A stretch of 64,000 bases of DNA from an uncultured Clostridia bacterium (lineage in GTDB: Bacteria; Bacillota; Clostridia; TANB77; CAG-508), in assembly GCA_934180065.1 (NCBI GenBank), contig CAKPRA010000006.1:1-64000 (forward strand), in the 5' to 3' direction. Under the pieces are notes generated by a model. That model ran no database searches, had not been told where the DNA came from, and saw nothing but the letters and a program-made list of their open reading frames with translations. The position numbers and the translations under genes were made by a program. Below are positions 8,340 to 17,145 of the stretch, piece by piece (position 1 is the first letter of the stretch; each line of letters opens with the position of its first letter).

Positions 8340-10232
8340 ATGGATAGCATTTTAGATAACATTAAAGAAATAAAAGATTTGAGAAATTTAACATATAAAG
8401 AAAAATTAAAATTAGCTGATGAAATTCGTGGGTTTTTAATAGATATTGTTTCTAAAAATGGAGGACACTTAGCTTCGAATCTAGGTGTTGTTGAACTTAC
8501 AATTGCACTACATTCTGTATTTGATACTCCAAATGATAAAATTATTTGGGATGTTGGTCATCAGACATATGTTCACAAAATATTGACTGGAAGAAAAAAT
8601 GAAATGGAAACTTTGAGAAAATTGAATGGAATTTCTGGATTCCCCAAAACTTCAGAATCAAAGTTTGATTGTTTTAATACAGGTCATAGTAGTACTTCAA
8701 TTTCAGTAGCATTGGGAATGGCCAGAGCAAGAGATATTATGAAAAAAGATAATAAGGTTATAGCTGTTATTGGAGATGGTGCTCTTACTGGTGGAATGGC
8801 AGAAGAAGCTTTAAATGATGCTGGAGCAAGTAAATCTAATATTATTATTGTTTTAAATGATAATGAGATGAGTATATCGAAAAATGTTGGTGGAATTTCA
8901 TTATTGTTGGGAAAATTGAGAACAAAAAAATTGTATACGGAAACTAATGCTATAGTTAAAGAAAAGGTTGGAAATATTCCTAAAATCGGTGGAAAAATGG
9001 TTAGTTTTACATCAAATATTAAGAACAGTATAAAACAAATTGTTATTCCAAAAATGTATTTTGAGGATATTGGATATACATATTTAGGTCCTGTTAATGG
9101 AAATAATTTAGATGAAGTTGAATCGATATTAAGACAAAGTAAAAGATGTACAGGACCGGTTTTAGTTCATGTGGTTACTAAAAAGGGATTGGGTTATGTT
9201 CCTGCTGAAGAGAATTCTTCTAAGTTCCATGGTATAGCACCTTTTGATAAAAGTACTGGAAAGTTATTAAAACCTAAAGGTATAGATTATTCGAAAGTCT
9301 TTGGGGAAAAGTTAGTTAGTATTGCAAAAGAAAATAATAAAGTGGTTGCTATAACTGCTGCAATGGCTTCAGGAACAGGATTGTCTGAATTTAAAAGATT
9401 ATATCCAGATAGATTTTTTGATGTAGGAATTGCTGAACAACATGCGGTTGGATTGGCTGCCGGAATGGCAAAGAGCGGTTTAATACCAGTTGTTCCAATA
9501 TATTCGTCTTTTTATCAGAGAGCTTTTGATCAAGTAATACATGATGTGTGTATGCAGAATTTGCATGTTATAATGTGTGCTGATAGAGCGGGAATTGTTG
9601 GAAGTGATGGGGAAACTCATCAGGGTCTATTAGATATGAGTGCTTTTTCAATAGTTCCAAATATAACTATAATGGCCCCAAAGGATTTTAAAGAGCTTGA
9701 GCAAATGTTAGAGTTTGCTGTTAATTACAAATTCCCGATATTTATTAGATATCCAAGAGGTGGAGAGGGAAATATTAAATTTGAAAAACATGATAAAATT
9801 AGTTTAGGAGCATCAGAGCTACTAAAAGAAGGTGCAGATTTAACAATTATAGCTATTGGAAAAATGGTGGAGAGAGCAATTGAGGTTGCAAATGAATTTT
9901 GTAAAATTGGAGTAGATGCTGAGGTAATAAATGCAAGATTTTTGAAGCCTTTTGATAACTATAATATTATTAAATCTATTGAGAAAACAAGAAATGTTAT
10001 AACAATAGAAGATGGTCTTTTAAGAAGCGGTTTATCTACAACTGTAAATGAATTGATTGTGAATAATAATATTACAAATGTTAAAGTAAGAAATTTTGGT
10101 TATGATGATAAATATGTAAAACAGGGGTCTATTTCGGAGATTGAAAAGATAAATGGTTTAGATGTGGAAAGTATTGTACATACATGGAGTGATACTAGAA
10201 AAAGTATTATAAATGGAGTGATAAATGGATAA
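8340..10232 (+). CDS. dxs: 1-deoxy-D-xylulose-5-phosphate synthase
   Basis: 630 residues. Thiamine-diphosphate site VIGDGALTGGMAEEALND, N-terminal GGHLASNLGVVELTIALH, VGHQTYVHKILTGR and the catalytic FDVGIAEQHAVGLAAG region are all present. The enzyme condenses pyruvate with glyceraldehyde-3-phosphate at the start of the MEP isoprenoid pathway and also feeds thiamine and pyridoxal synthesis. The ATG has AGAAGGAAT upstream. Its last 8 bases overlap the next gene, so the two are translationally coupled. Confidence 0.96.
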   Translation: MDSILDNIKEIKDLRNLTYKEKLKLADEIRGFLIDIVSKNGGHLASNLGVVELTIALHSVFDTPNDKIIWDVGHQTYVHKILTGRKNEMETLRKLNGISGFPKTSESKFDCFNTGHSSTSISVALGMARARDIMKKDNKVIAVIGDGALTGGMAEEALNDAGASKSNIIIVLNDNEMSISKNVGGISLLLGKLRTKKLYTETNAIVKEKVGNIPKIGGKMVSFTSNIKNSIKQIVIPKMYFEDIGYTYLGPVNGNNLDEVESILRQSKRCTGPVLVHVVTKKGLGYVPAEENSSKFHGIAPFDKSTGKLLKPKGIDYSKVFGEKLVSIAKENNKVVAITAAMASGTGLSEFKRLYPDRFFDVGIAEQHAVGLAAGMAKSGLIPVVPIYSSFYQRAFDQVIHDVCMQNLHVIMCADRAGIVGSDGETHQGLLDMSAFSIVPNITIMAPKDFKELEQMLEFAVNYKFPIFIRYPRGGEGNIKFEKHDKISLGASELLKEGADLTIIAIGKMVERAIEVANEFCKIGVDAEVINARFLKPFDNYNIIKSIEKTRNVITIEDGLLRSGLSTTVNELIVNNNITNVKVRNFGYDDKYVKQGSISEIEKINGLDVESIVHTWSDTRKSIINGVING

Positions 10233-11034
10233 AAAATGTATATTAGAAAAATATAAAAACAGTGAAGATAAGCTTTTAATATCGAAGTTTTTTGATAAAA
10301 TCGAAATTGCTAATAAATCTAATAAAGTGGAATCAACAGATTTTCTTAATGAAATGGAACAAAAAATATTGCAGAAAGTTATTAATGTAATTGGATTTGA
10401 AAATTATGAGTTTTATGGCGTTGTAGAAAATTCTGATAGAAAAATCGTTATAATTTTTCCCGAAAAGTTGAAGGATGTATTTGAAAATAAAAGATTTAAA
10501 TATGATACATTAATTTCTGTTATAAGAATAAAAAATCCAGAAAATGGTAGATTATTGTATAATCATAGTGTCTATTTGGGAGGAATAATAAAATTAGGGA
10601 TAAAACGTGAAAAAATCGGTGATATATTGGTATATAACAATGGGGCTGATATTATTCTGAAAAAAGAAACCGAGAAATTTTTATATAGTAATTTAAAAAC
10701 TTTGACAAGATTTAAGGAGTCGGAAATATCAAATATTAAATTAGATGAAGTTTTCAAAAAAGAAAGAAGTTTTCAATATATGAAAATAATTACTTCATCA
10801 TTAAGATTAGATAATATTGTCTCAGAATTAGCTAAAACATCTAGAAATAAAGCAGCAGAACTATTGGAGCAAGATAGAGTTTTTGTAAACTATGAAAATA
10901 TAGATAAGAATACTAAACAAATTAAAGAAATGGATATAATTACAATTAGAGGAAAAGGAAAATTTATTATTGATGAAATAAATGGAAACACTAAAAAAGG
11001 AAATTTTATATTAATAGTAAAAAAATTTATTTAA
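10225..11034 (+). CDS. ylmH: YlmH-like RNA-binding protein with C-terminal S4 domain
   Basis: 269 residues. The N-terminal half resembles the YlmH/RqcP2 fold and the last about 75 residues form an S4 domain (SLRLDNIVSELAKTSRNKA, then a KGKFIIDEI strand). In Firmicutes, YlmH binds the ribosome or tRNA and takes part in ribosome quality control. A TlyA-type methyltransferase, a frequent neighbour of dxs in clostridia, is excluded because the S4 domain is C-terminal and there is no Rossmann methyltransferase domain. Confidence 0.75.
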   Translation: MDKKCILEKYKNSEDKLLISKFFDKIEIANKSNKVESTDFLNEMEQKILQKVINVIGFENYEFYGVVENSDRKIVIIFPEKLKDVFENKRFKYDTLISVIRIKNPENGRLLYNHSVYLGGIIKLGIKREKIGDILVYNNGADIILKKETEKFLYSNLKTLTRFKESEISNIKLDEVFKKERSFQYMKIITSSLRLDNIVSELAKTSRNKAAELLEQDRVFVNYENIDKNTKQIKEMDIITIRGKGKFIIDEINGNTKKGNFILIVKKFI

Positions 11035-11144
11035 TATGTAGTAATTTGTAAAAAAATATAGAAAAATATAGAAAATTACAATAATATTGTATATGAAAAA
11101 GATTGAAATTTGTAATATATATATGTAAAATGGGAGGATAAGAA

Positions 11145-12002
11145 ATGGCAGAAATAATTGATGGAAAAGCTTTGGCAAAGAAAATTAGAATGGAATTGAA
11201 AGAAGAAGTGGAAAAATTAAAGAAAAAAAATATTTTTCCAAAGCTTGCAGTTATTATGGTTGGAGAAGATAAAGCATCAAAAGTTTATGTCAGAAATAAA
11301 AGTAAAGCTTGTGAAGAAATAGGTGTTGAATATGAGGAATTTCTTTTAAAAGATGATACAAAAATGGAAGATTTATTAAATTTGATTGAAGAATTAAATA
11401 ATAAACCTGATATAAATGGAATTTTATTACAAAGTCCTATTCCAAAACACTTAGATATAAATAAAGCTTTTAATAAAATTGATTATAGAAAAGATGTGGA
11501 TGGGTTTAATCCTGTAAATGTTGGAAAATTGGTTATTGGTGAGGATTGCTTTATTTCTTGTACTCCATTTGGTGTAATGAAAATGCTTGAGGAGTATGGT
11601 ATTGAAATTGAAGGAAAAAATGCGGTTGTTGTTGGTAGAAGCAATATTGTTGGAAAACCATTAGCACAATGTTTGTTAAAAAAGAATGCAACAGTTACAA
11701 TTTGCCATTCTAGAACTAAGAATATACATGAAATAACAAATAATGCGGATATTTTAGTTGCTGCACTTGGAAAACCTAAGTACATAAAAGAAAATATGGT
11801 TAAAGAAGGTGCTGTTGTTATAGATATAGGCATAAATAGAGGAGATGACGGAAAATTAGTTGGAGATGTCGATTTTGAAAATGTTTTAAAAAAGGCTTCA
11901 TACATAACGCCTGTTCCAGGTGGGGTTGGACCTATGACTATTGCTATGCTTATGAATAATGTAGTTAAAGCAGCAAAAGAGCAAAAAAAACTTAATTTAT
12001 AA
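11145..12002 (+). CDS. folD: Bifunctional methylene-THF dehydrogenase/cyclohydrolase
   Basis: 285 residues. YVRNKSKACEEIGVE with the catalytic Lys, ILLQSPIPKHLD, the signature KDVDGFNPVNVGKL, the nucleotide-binding VVVGRSNIVGKP and the C-terminal ITPVPGGVGPMTIAMLM are complete. It interconverts methylene-, methenyl- and formyl-THF in one-carbon metabolism, supplying purine synthesis and the THF pool used by ThyX. GGGAGGA precedes the ATG. dprA starts 10 bases after it, so they form an operon. Confidence 0.96.
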   Translation: MAEIIDGKALAKKIRMELKEEVEKLKKKNIFPKLAVIMVGEDKASKVYVRNKSKACEEIGVEYEEFLLKDDTKMEDLLNLIEELNNKPDINGILLQSPIPKHLDINKAFNKIDYRKDVDGFNPVNVGKLVIGEDCFISCTPFGVMKMLEEYGIEIEGKNAVVVGRSNIVGKPLAQCLLKKNATVTICHSRTKNIHEITNNADILVAALGKPKYIKENMVKEGAVVIDIGINRGDDGKLVGDVDFENVLKKASYITPVPGGVGPMTIAMLMNNVVKAAKEQKKLNL

Positions 12003-12011
12003 AGGAGGTTT

Positions 12012-12875
12012 ATGAAAGAAGATTTGTATTGGATTTGGATATCAAGAATGAAAAATTTATATTATGAAGTTTTTAATTTCTTGATATCCAAATATAAAAC
12101 CTTGGAAAATTTGTGGAATTTAGATAATAAAGAGCTACTTAAAGTTGATAAAATTAATAATAATATTATTGAGGATTTTTGCAATATCCAATATAGAGAG
12201 AATTTGGAAAAATATTTGGATTATATGATAAAATATAATATAAAAATTCTTAATTGTTATGATGAAAATTATCCTTTTAAATTAAAATTTATACAAAATA
12301 GACCAATTGTATTGTATTATAAAGGAGATATATCAAGTATAAATAATGAATCTATGGCAATAGTTGGCTCTAGAAACTGCTCCGAATATGGTAGAAAGTG
12401 TGCAAAATTTTTTTCTTATGAACTGGCTAAAAGAAATGTAAATATTATAAGTGGTTTAGCCACAGGAATTGATTCTATTGCACATACAAGTGCAATTAAT
12501 GCTAAAGGAAAGACAATAGCAATTATAGGAAATGGTTTAAATACTATTTATCCAAAAGAAAATCTAATATTAGCTGATAGAATATTAAAAAATGGTGGAG
12601 CCATAATTTCTGAATATGTAATTGGAACAAAACCAGATAAATCAAATTTCCCAAGAAGAAACAGAATTATAAGTGGAATTTCAAATTCTGTAATTGTTGT
12701 TGAGGGGTCAGAAAAAAGCGGGTCATTGATAACTGCAAATTTCGCTATTGACCAGGGAAAAGAAGTTTGGGTAATTCCAGGCAGTATATTTTGTAGTACA
12801 GCTAAAGGATCTAATAAATTACTTAAGGATGGAGCAAATATTTTAACTGAGTTAAGTGATATAATAAGATGTTGA
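12012..12875 (+). CDS. dprA: DNA-processing protein DprA
   Basis: 287 residues, stop TGA. The Rossmann core is clear: MAIVGSRNCSEYGR, ISGLATGIDSIAH, IAIIGNGLNTIYP, PRRNRIISGIS and EKSGSLITANFAIDQGKEVW. DprA protects incoming single-stranded DNA and loads RecA during natural transformation; it is kept in many species not known to be competent. The N-terminal region is short and no C-terminal winged helix is evident. AAAGGAGG lies just before the ATG, within 10 bases of folD. Confidence 0.93.
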   Translation: MKEDLYWIWISRMKNLYYEVFNFLISKYKTLENLWNLDNKELLKVDKINNNIIEDFCNIQYRENLEKYLDYMIKYNIKILNCYDENYPFKLKFIQNRPIVLYYKGDISSINNESMAIVGSRNCSEYGRKCAKFFSYELAKRNVNIISGLATGIDSIAHTSAINAKGKTIAIIGNGLNTIYPKENLILADRILKNGGAIISEYVIGTKPDKSNFPRRNRIISGISNSVIVVEGSEKSGSLITANFAIDQGKEVWVIPGSIFCSTAKGSNKLLKDGANILTELSDIIRC

Positions 12876-12965
12876 ATTTAGGTTATTGAAGTTAAATTTA
12901 AGTTATTCAAATTAATAAAATTATTCAAAAGTCGAAAAATGAAAGAATTTGTAGACGAAAAATGT

Positions 12966-12994
12966 TTGACATTTTCGAATAATGCTAGTATTAT
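12966..12994 (+). promoter_or_regulatory. Sigma-A promoter of the sortase operon
   Basis: TTGACA at 12966-12971 and TATTAT at 12989-12994, 17 bases apart. The untranslated leader of about 140 bases that follows contains AT-rich sequence only. Confidence 0.65.
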
Positions 12995-13136
12995 TTATTT
13001 GCAAAAATGATATGGCAAATGTTATTAATTTATATTTAGAATCTGTACATTTTTGTTTTAAATCTTAAAAATTATTTCTTAAAATTTCCAGATTAAAATT
13101 TTATAAAAAATAATTCGCCGAAATAGAGGAGGTGAG

Positions 13137-13793
13137 ATGTTGAAAAGAAGAACTTTTAAAAGGTTTTTCAGTGTTTGTGTTAGTGTAATTGTATTAACTT
13201 GTATGTTAATTTATATCTATATTCAAAATCAAAATTATAAAAGTCAGAAAAAATTATTAAATCTAGCTGATAATATTATAAATGAAAATATAGTAAATTT
13301 TAATTCTAAAGAAATTTCCCAAAAAGAAGAATATGAAGAAAATGAAACTGAAGAAGGTAAAGAAAATAAAGATATAGTAATTATTAATAAAATTGATGAA
13401 AATAAAAATATTTTAGGAAAAATTAAAATATCTAAAATAGGAGTTGAAGCACCAATTTTAGATGGAACAACTAAAGATATATTGAAAATTTCAGTAGGTC
13501 ATTTTCTTAATAGTAGTTATTGGAATGGAAATGTTGCTCTTGCATCACATAATAGAGGGACTTATGCTCATTATTTTGAAAATATTAATAAACTTAATAT
13601 TGGTGATGAAATAACATATCAAACTAAATTTGGAACTAGAATCTATACAATAGATGAAATTGAGAAAATTTCAGAAGAAGATTTATCAATTTTAGAAAAT
13701 ACAAAAATTAATACAATGACATTAATAACATGTATAAAAAATAGTCCAAATTTAAGATTATGTATAAAAGCAACTGAAAAAAATTATGTATAA
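13137..13793 (+). CDS. Class D-like sortase
   Basis: 218 residues. One N-terminal membrane anchor (about 10-30), an acidic linker (60-80) and the sortase barrel starting at LGKIKISKIGVEAPILDG. The catalytic triad can be read as His138 (ALASHNRG), Cys199 (TLITC) and Arg207 (LRLCIKA). The TLxTC form suits class D. The strong GAGGAGGTG site supports this ATG. The adjacent gene encodes an LPRTG protein, so this enzyme most likely anchors that neighbour to peptidoglycan. Confidence 0.9.
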   Translation: MLKRRTFKRFFSVCVSVIVLTCMLIYIYIQNQNYKSQKKLLNLADNIINENIVNFNSKEISQKEEYEENETEEGKENKDIVIINKIDENKNILGKIKISKIGVEAPILDGTTKDILKISVGHFLNSSYWNGNVALASHNRGTYAHYFENINKLNIGDEITYQTKFGTRIYTIDEIEKISEEDLSILENTKINTMTLITCIKNSPNLRLCIKATEKNYV

Positions 13794-13819
13794 AAATGTA
13801 TTATATTAGGAGGAAGTAA

Positions 13820-15448
13820 ATGAAAAAAATTGTAAAAACAATGTTTTATATGTTAGCTATTATTTTTGTCTTTTTTTTGATGTCAAATAAAGTTAATGCT
13901 GAGATAATAGGTAATACCAAATACTTACAAAGAGCTGAAAAGGGATATTATACAATTCAAAAATGGAATGGATCAAATTGGATATATGTTACATATAGTA
14001 GAACAACTTATATAGATGATAATGGTATAACAAGAATTGCTTATTGTGTAAATCCAGACTTAAAGGGAATTGGTTATATTTCTGGAGAAGTTGTTGGTTA
14101 TGATGTAGAAATAAAGAATTTATTATCTGATAATAAGTTATGGAGAGCTTTGGTAAATGGATATCCATATAATTCTCCAGAATCAATGGGAGTTGAAACA
14201 GATGATGATGCGTATTTGGCAACTAAAATGGCTATATATGCTATTATGAGAGGTAATACTGAAAATGATATACGAACACTATATAGACCAGGTAAAGATA
14301 AAGTTGAAGGTCAAAGTTTAGAAGATATAGAGCGTAGAGGAACTAAAGTTATTGAAGCAATATGTAAATTAATCAATATTGGTTATAATGGTACAGAAAC
14401 AATACAATCAAATGATATTTTAAAAATTGAAAAAGACAGTGAGTTTTTAGAAGATTCTTTAAATAAAAATTATTATTCACAAAAGTTAAAAATCAAATCA
14501 AAAGTTGAATGCAAAGAATATTATATAAAAAATATTTCGAATTTTCCGGCTGGAACAATTATTACAGATATAGATGGAAATCAAAAATATTCATTTAAAG
14601 GAGGTGAGGAATTTAAGTTAATGGTTCCAAAAACATCTATTATGGAAAATATTAATGGAACAATAGAAATTAATGGTATTTGTAAAACTTATCCAATATA
14701 TTATTCTGAATGTAAAAATGGAAATTATCAAAATTACTTATTATGTTGTGATAGTTTTAGTGATAATTTTAATGCTGTAAATGATATAAATATTGAAATT
14801 AATAAGTCAAGTTTGAAAATTGTTAAAATTGATAAAGATACCAAAAGTCCTATTGCTGGAGTGAAATTTTCTGTAAAATACAAGGATGGTACAAATATTG
14901 GAACATATACAACAGATGAAAATGGAGTTATATATATAGAAAATTTACACCAGGGAGAAATTATAGTTAAAGAATTAGAAAACAATAAATTTTATAATAT
15001 AAGTAAAAATGAATATATAGTTGAATTAAATTATAATGAATCTAAAAATATTGAAATAGAAAATGAAATAAAAAAAGGAAATATTAAAATAATAAAAGTT
15101 GATGCTGATAATAATGAAATAAAAATAGAAGGTGTAAAATTTAATATATTTGATGAAAATGGGAATTTAATAATTACAGTTATAACAAATGATAAAGGCG
15201 AAGCGGATATATGTAATTTGCCAATAAATCACAAATATATAATAAAAGAAGTAGAATCAGCAAAAGATTATATCTTATCAGAAGATGTTATTACAGTTGA
15301 ATTAAATGAAAATGAAGTAAAAAATATTATTTTTGAAAATATAAAAAAAGAAAAATTACCAAGGACAGGCTCTATAGATGTTAGTAATTATCTATTAATA
15401 ATTTCTGCAATTGGGATTATTATAAATAAGAAATTTTTATTAAAATAG
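13820..15448 (+). CDS. Sortase-anchored surface protein with thioester-like and Cna-B domains
   Basis: 542 residues. Signal peptide (1-27, ending KVNA), an N-terminal thioester-type (TQXA) domain at about 30-190, a middle region, two Cna_B/SpaA-type modules (about 335-410 and 415-490), then LPRTG, a hydrophobic stretch and a basic tail. Cys76 lies in IAYCVNP as expected for the thioester cysteine, but the partner position normally TQxA(I)W reads TKMAIY, with Lys136 in place of Gln. A Cys-Gln thioester therefore seems unlikely as written. It follows the sortase by 26 bases with AGGAGG before the ATG. Confidence 0.85.
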   Translation: MKKIVKTMFYMLAIIFVFFLMSNKVNAEIIGNTKYLQRAEKGYYTIQKWNGSNWIYVTYSRTTYIDDNGITRIAYCVNPDLKGIGYISGEVVGYDVEIKNLLSDNKLWRALVNGYPYNSPESMGVETDDDAYLATKMAIYAIMRGNTENDIRTLYRPGKDKVEGQSLEDIERRGTKVIEAICKLINIGYNGTETIQSNDILKIEKDSEFLEDSLNKNYYSQKLKIKSKVECKEYYIKNISNFPAGTIITDIDGNQKYSFKGGEEFKLMVPKTSIMENINGTIEINGICKTYPIYYSECKNGNYQNYLLCCDSFSDNFNAVNDINIEINKSSLKIVKIDKDTKSPIAGVKFSVKYKDGTNIGTYTTDENGVIYIENLHQGEIIVKELENNKFYNISKNEYIVELNYNESKNIEIENEIKKGNIKIIKVDADNNEIKIEGVKFNIFDENGNLIITVITNDKGEADICNLPINHKYIIKEVESAKDYILSEDVITVELNENEVKNIIFENIKKEKLPRTGSIDVSNYLLIISAIGIIINKKFLLK

Positions 15449-15523
15449 GAATAATTAGAAGGTCAGGCACAGAAGAAAATTATAAACATATATTTAAATA
15501 TAAGAAAAAATGGAGGTATATGT

Positions 15524-16171
15524 ATGCTAGTACTTTCTATCTCAGGATTTTTAACATTTTTAAAGACGTCACTTTTTGTGATTGGATATATATCTAAAAA
15601 TAGTTTATTCCCAGAGCCTTTGGGTTCAGAAGAAGAGAAAATGTACTTACAAAAGATGGAAAATGGAGATAAAGAAGCTAGAGCTATTTTAATAGAAAAA
15701 AATCTTAGACTAGTGGCACATGTTTGTAAAAAGTATTCTAATAATAATGCAGATTTAGATGACCTAATTTCAATTGGAACTATAGGTCTAATAAAGGGAA
15801 TTGATAGTTTTGATTATAAGAAGGGTGTAAGACTTGCAACTTATGTTTCAAGATGTATTGATAATGAAATATTAATGTATTTTAGAAGTACTAAGAAATT
15901 AAGTGCCGAGGTATATTTAGAAGATACAATAGGAAAAGATAAAGATGATAATACAGTTAGTCTTCAAGAAGTTTTGGAAAATAATGAAAGAAGTATTGAA
16001 GATGAGGTTGATTTAAAATTTAAAATTAAGAAATTATATAAGAAAATGAAGGAAATCTTAAAAGAGCGAGAATTTGGTATAATAACAATGAGGTTTGGCT
16101 TAGATGGTAAAAAGCCAAGAACACAAGATCAGATTGCAAAAATGCTTGGAATATCACGTTCATATGTATAG
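15524..16171 (+). CDS. sigK: Pro-sigma-K, N-terminal part, gene split by a skin-like element
   Basis: 215 codons before TAG. It starts with the hydrophobic pro-sequence typical of pro-sigma-K (LSISGFLTFLKTSLFVIGYI), then NSLFPEPL, region 2 (LRLVAHVCKKYSNNNADLDD, GLIKGIDSFDYKKG) and region 4, but stops at MLGISRSYV, inside the region 4.2 helix-turn-helix. Downstream of 18893 the missing end, SRIETKAIGKLSKEFYEE and TAA, is present in the matching frame. Joining the two at the shared TATGTAT gives 233 residues, a normal sigma-K length. Sigma-K drives late mother-cell gene expression in sporulation and is released from the membrane by cleavage of the pro-sequence. GGAGG lies upstream of the ATG. 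Confidence 0.93.
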   Translation: MLVLSISGFLTFLKTSLFVIGYISKNSLFPEPLGSEEEKMYLQKMENGDKEARAILIEKNLRLVAHVCKKYSNNNADLDDLISIGTIGLIKGIDSFDYKKGVRLATYVSRCIDNEILMYFRSTKKLSAEVYLEDTIGKDKDDNTVSLQEVLENNERSIEDEVDLKFKIKKLYKKMKEILKEREFGIITMRFGLDGKKPRTQDQIAKMLGISRSYV

Positions 16172-16186
16172 AAACGTTTATATGAC
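16163..16186 (+). repeat. Left att site of the sigK element
   Basis: Core TATGTAT overlapping the first bases of TAGAAACGTTTATATGAC. The core keeps the sigK frame (TCA TAT GTA T), and the predicted crossover dinucleotide is GT at 16166-16167. Confidence 0.8.
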
Positions 16187-16227
16187 TAAATAATTATATA
16201 AAAAATTACTATTTACAGTGGATTAAT

Positions 16228-16638
16228 AACTACCGCATATGTATATATTTAAATGTTTTGCTACTGATTGCACAAAAAGTAGTGCGAGATTGGTAGTACA
16301 CAATTGTTTCGTTAATATTTATTGCTATAGATTTTTAAATAAGCCAGACATGTGAATATATATATTAAAAATTCGTTCCTTGCTGGTCGCCAATACAAAG
16401 TAGTGTGAAATCTGTAGTGCCCTCGTTTGAGTTTTGATAAATGAGAGATTTTTCTAAAAGCTCCCAAGCTGCGCGTCACTTTATTTTAATATATATATTC
16501 ACATGTCTTACTCTACTAAATTGAATGGGTAATTAATTTAATAATATTGTGGATTTTGCATTAATTGTACATTTTTTGTATTTATAAAAATTTGCAAATT
16601 TTAAATATTCTATTTAAATATATACATATGCGGTAGTT
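16228..16638. repeat. Nested inverted-repeat element enclosing copy 3
   Basis: A perfect 27-base inverted repeat, 16228-16254 (AACTACCGCATATGTATATA...) and 16612-16638, encloses 411 bp. After the left arm, TTGCTACTGATTGCACAAAA and AGTAGTGCGAG resemble a diverged form of the 160-bp family core. Copy 3 is inserted inside. Confidence 0.8.
16341..16512 (+). repeat. Copy 3 of the 160-170 bp structured intergenic repeat
   Basis: Arms AGACATGTGAATATATATAT and ATATATATATTCACATGTCT are complementary; both carry the matched change GACATG/CATGTC relative to GATATG/CATATC in copies 1 and 2. Core CCTTGCTGGTCGCCAATAC and late block AAAAGCTCCCAAGCTGCGCG are present. Confidence 0.88.
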
Positions 16639-16670
16639 AAAAATATTTTTCTGTGAATAGTAACTAAAAA

Positions 16671-17129
16671 CTATTTGTTTAGTAAATAAATCGAAAGATT
16701 TAGATATGATGCAAATAAAGTCCATAATAAGTATGGAATTTGAATCAATCCAGATAATTTGCTCTTTCTAAAAAATTTAATAATCATGATAATTACTAAA
16801 ATATCAAGTAATAAAATCCATAAAAAAGAGAAAAATCTCAATTTAAAAGTGAAGAATAATATTGACCAAAAGGCGTTTACAAATAATTGAGTATAATATA
16901 TTTTATTTATGTCTGATGAAACTAGAGAATTAGTTTTTAATATACCATAAGATACTCCCATTAAAATGTATAAAATGGTCCAAACAATTGGAAATGCTAT
17001 ACTTGGTGGTGAAAGGGGTGGTTTTTCTAAATTATTATAATCAATAGATTTTGATATTAAAATTCCTACAATTCCCCCTATTATTACAGGAATTAATATA
17101 GATTTGGCGAATACTTTAATTTTTGACAT
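16671..17129 (-). CDS. TspO/MBR family membrane protein, cargo of the sigK element
   Basis: 152 residues with five hydrophobic segments. Family marks: PPSIAFPIVWTILYILMGVS in the second helix region and IPYLLWTLFASYLNLSIYLL at the end. TspO proteins bind tetrapyrroles and act in stress responses in the cytoplasmic membrane. AAAGGAGGG precedes the ATG. It begins 16 bases after the recombinase stop on the same strand, so both are probably one transcript. A TspO gene inside a sigK element is unusual; its benefit to host or element is unknown. Confidence 0.85.
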   Translation of the reverse strand: MSKIKVFAKSILIPVIIGGIVGILISKSIDYNNLEKPPLSPPSIAFPIVWTILYILMGVSYGILKTNSLVSSDINKIYYTQLFVNAFWSILFFTFKLRFFSFLWILLLDILVIIMIIKFFRKSKLSGLIQIPYLLWTLFASYLNLSIYLLNK

Positions 17130-17145
17130 AGACCCTCCTTTATAT

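Noticed and set aside
11483..11905. 140-codon open frame antisense to folD
   Set aside because: It lies wholly within a conserved gene, has no ribosome binding site, and its composition mirrors the sense strand.
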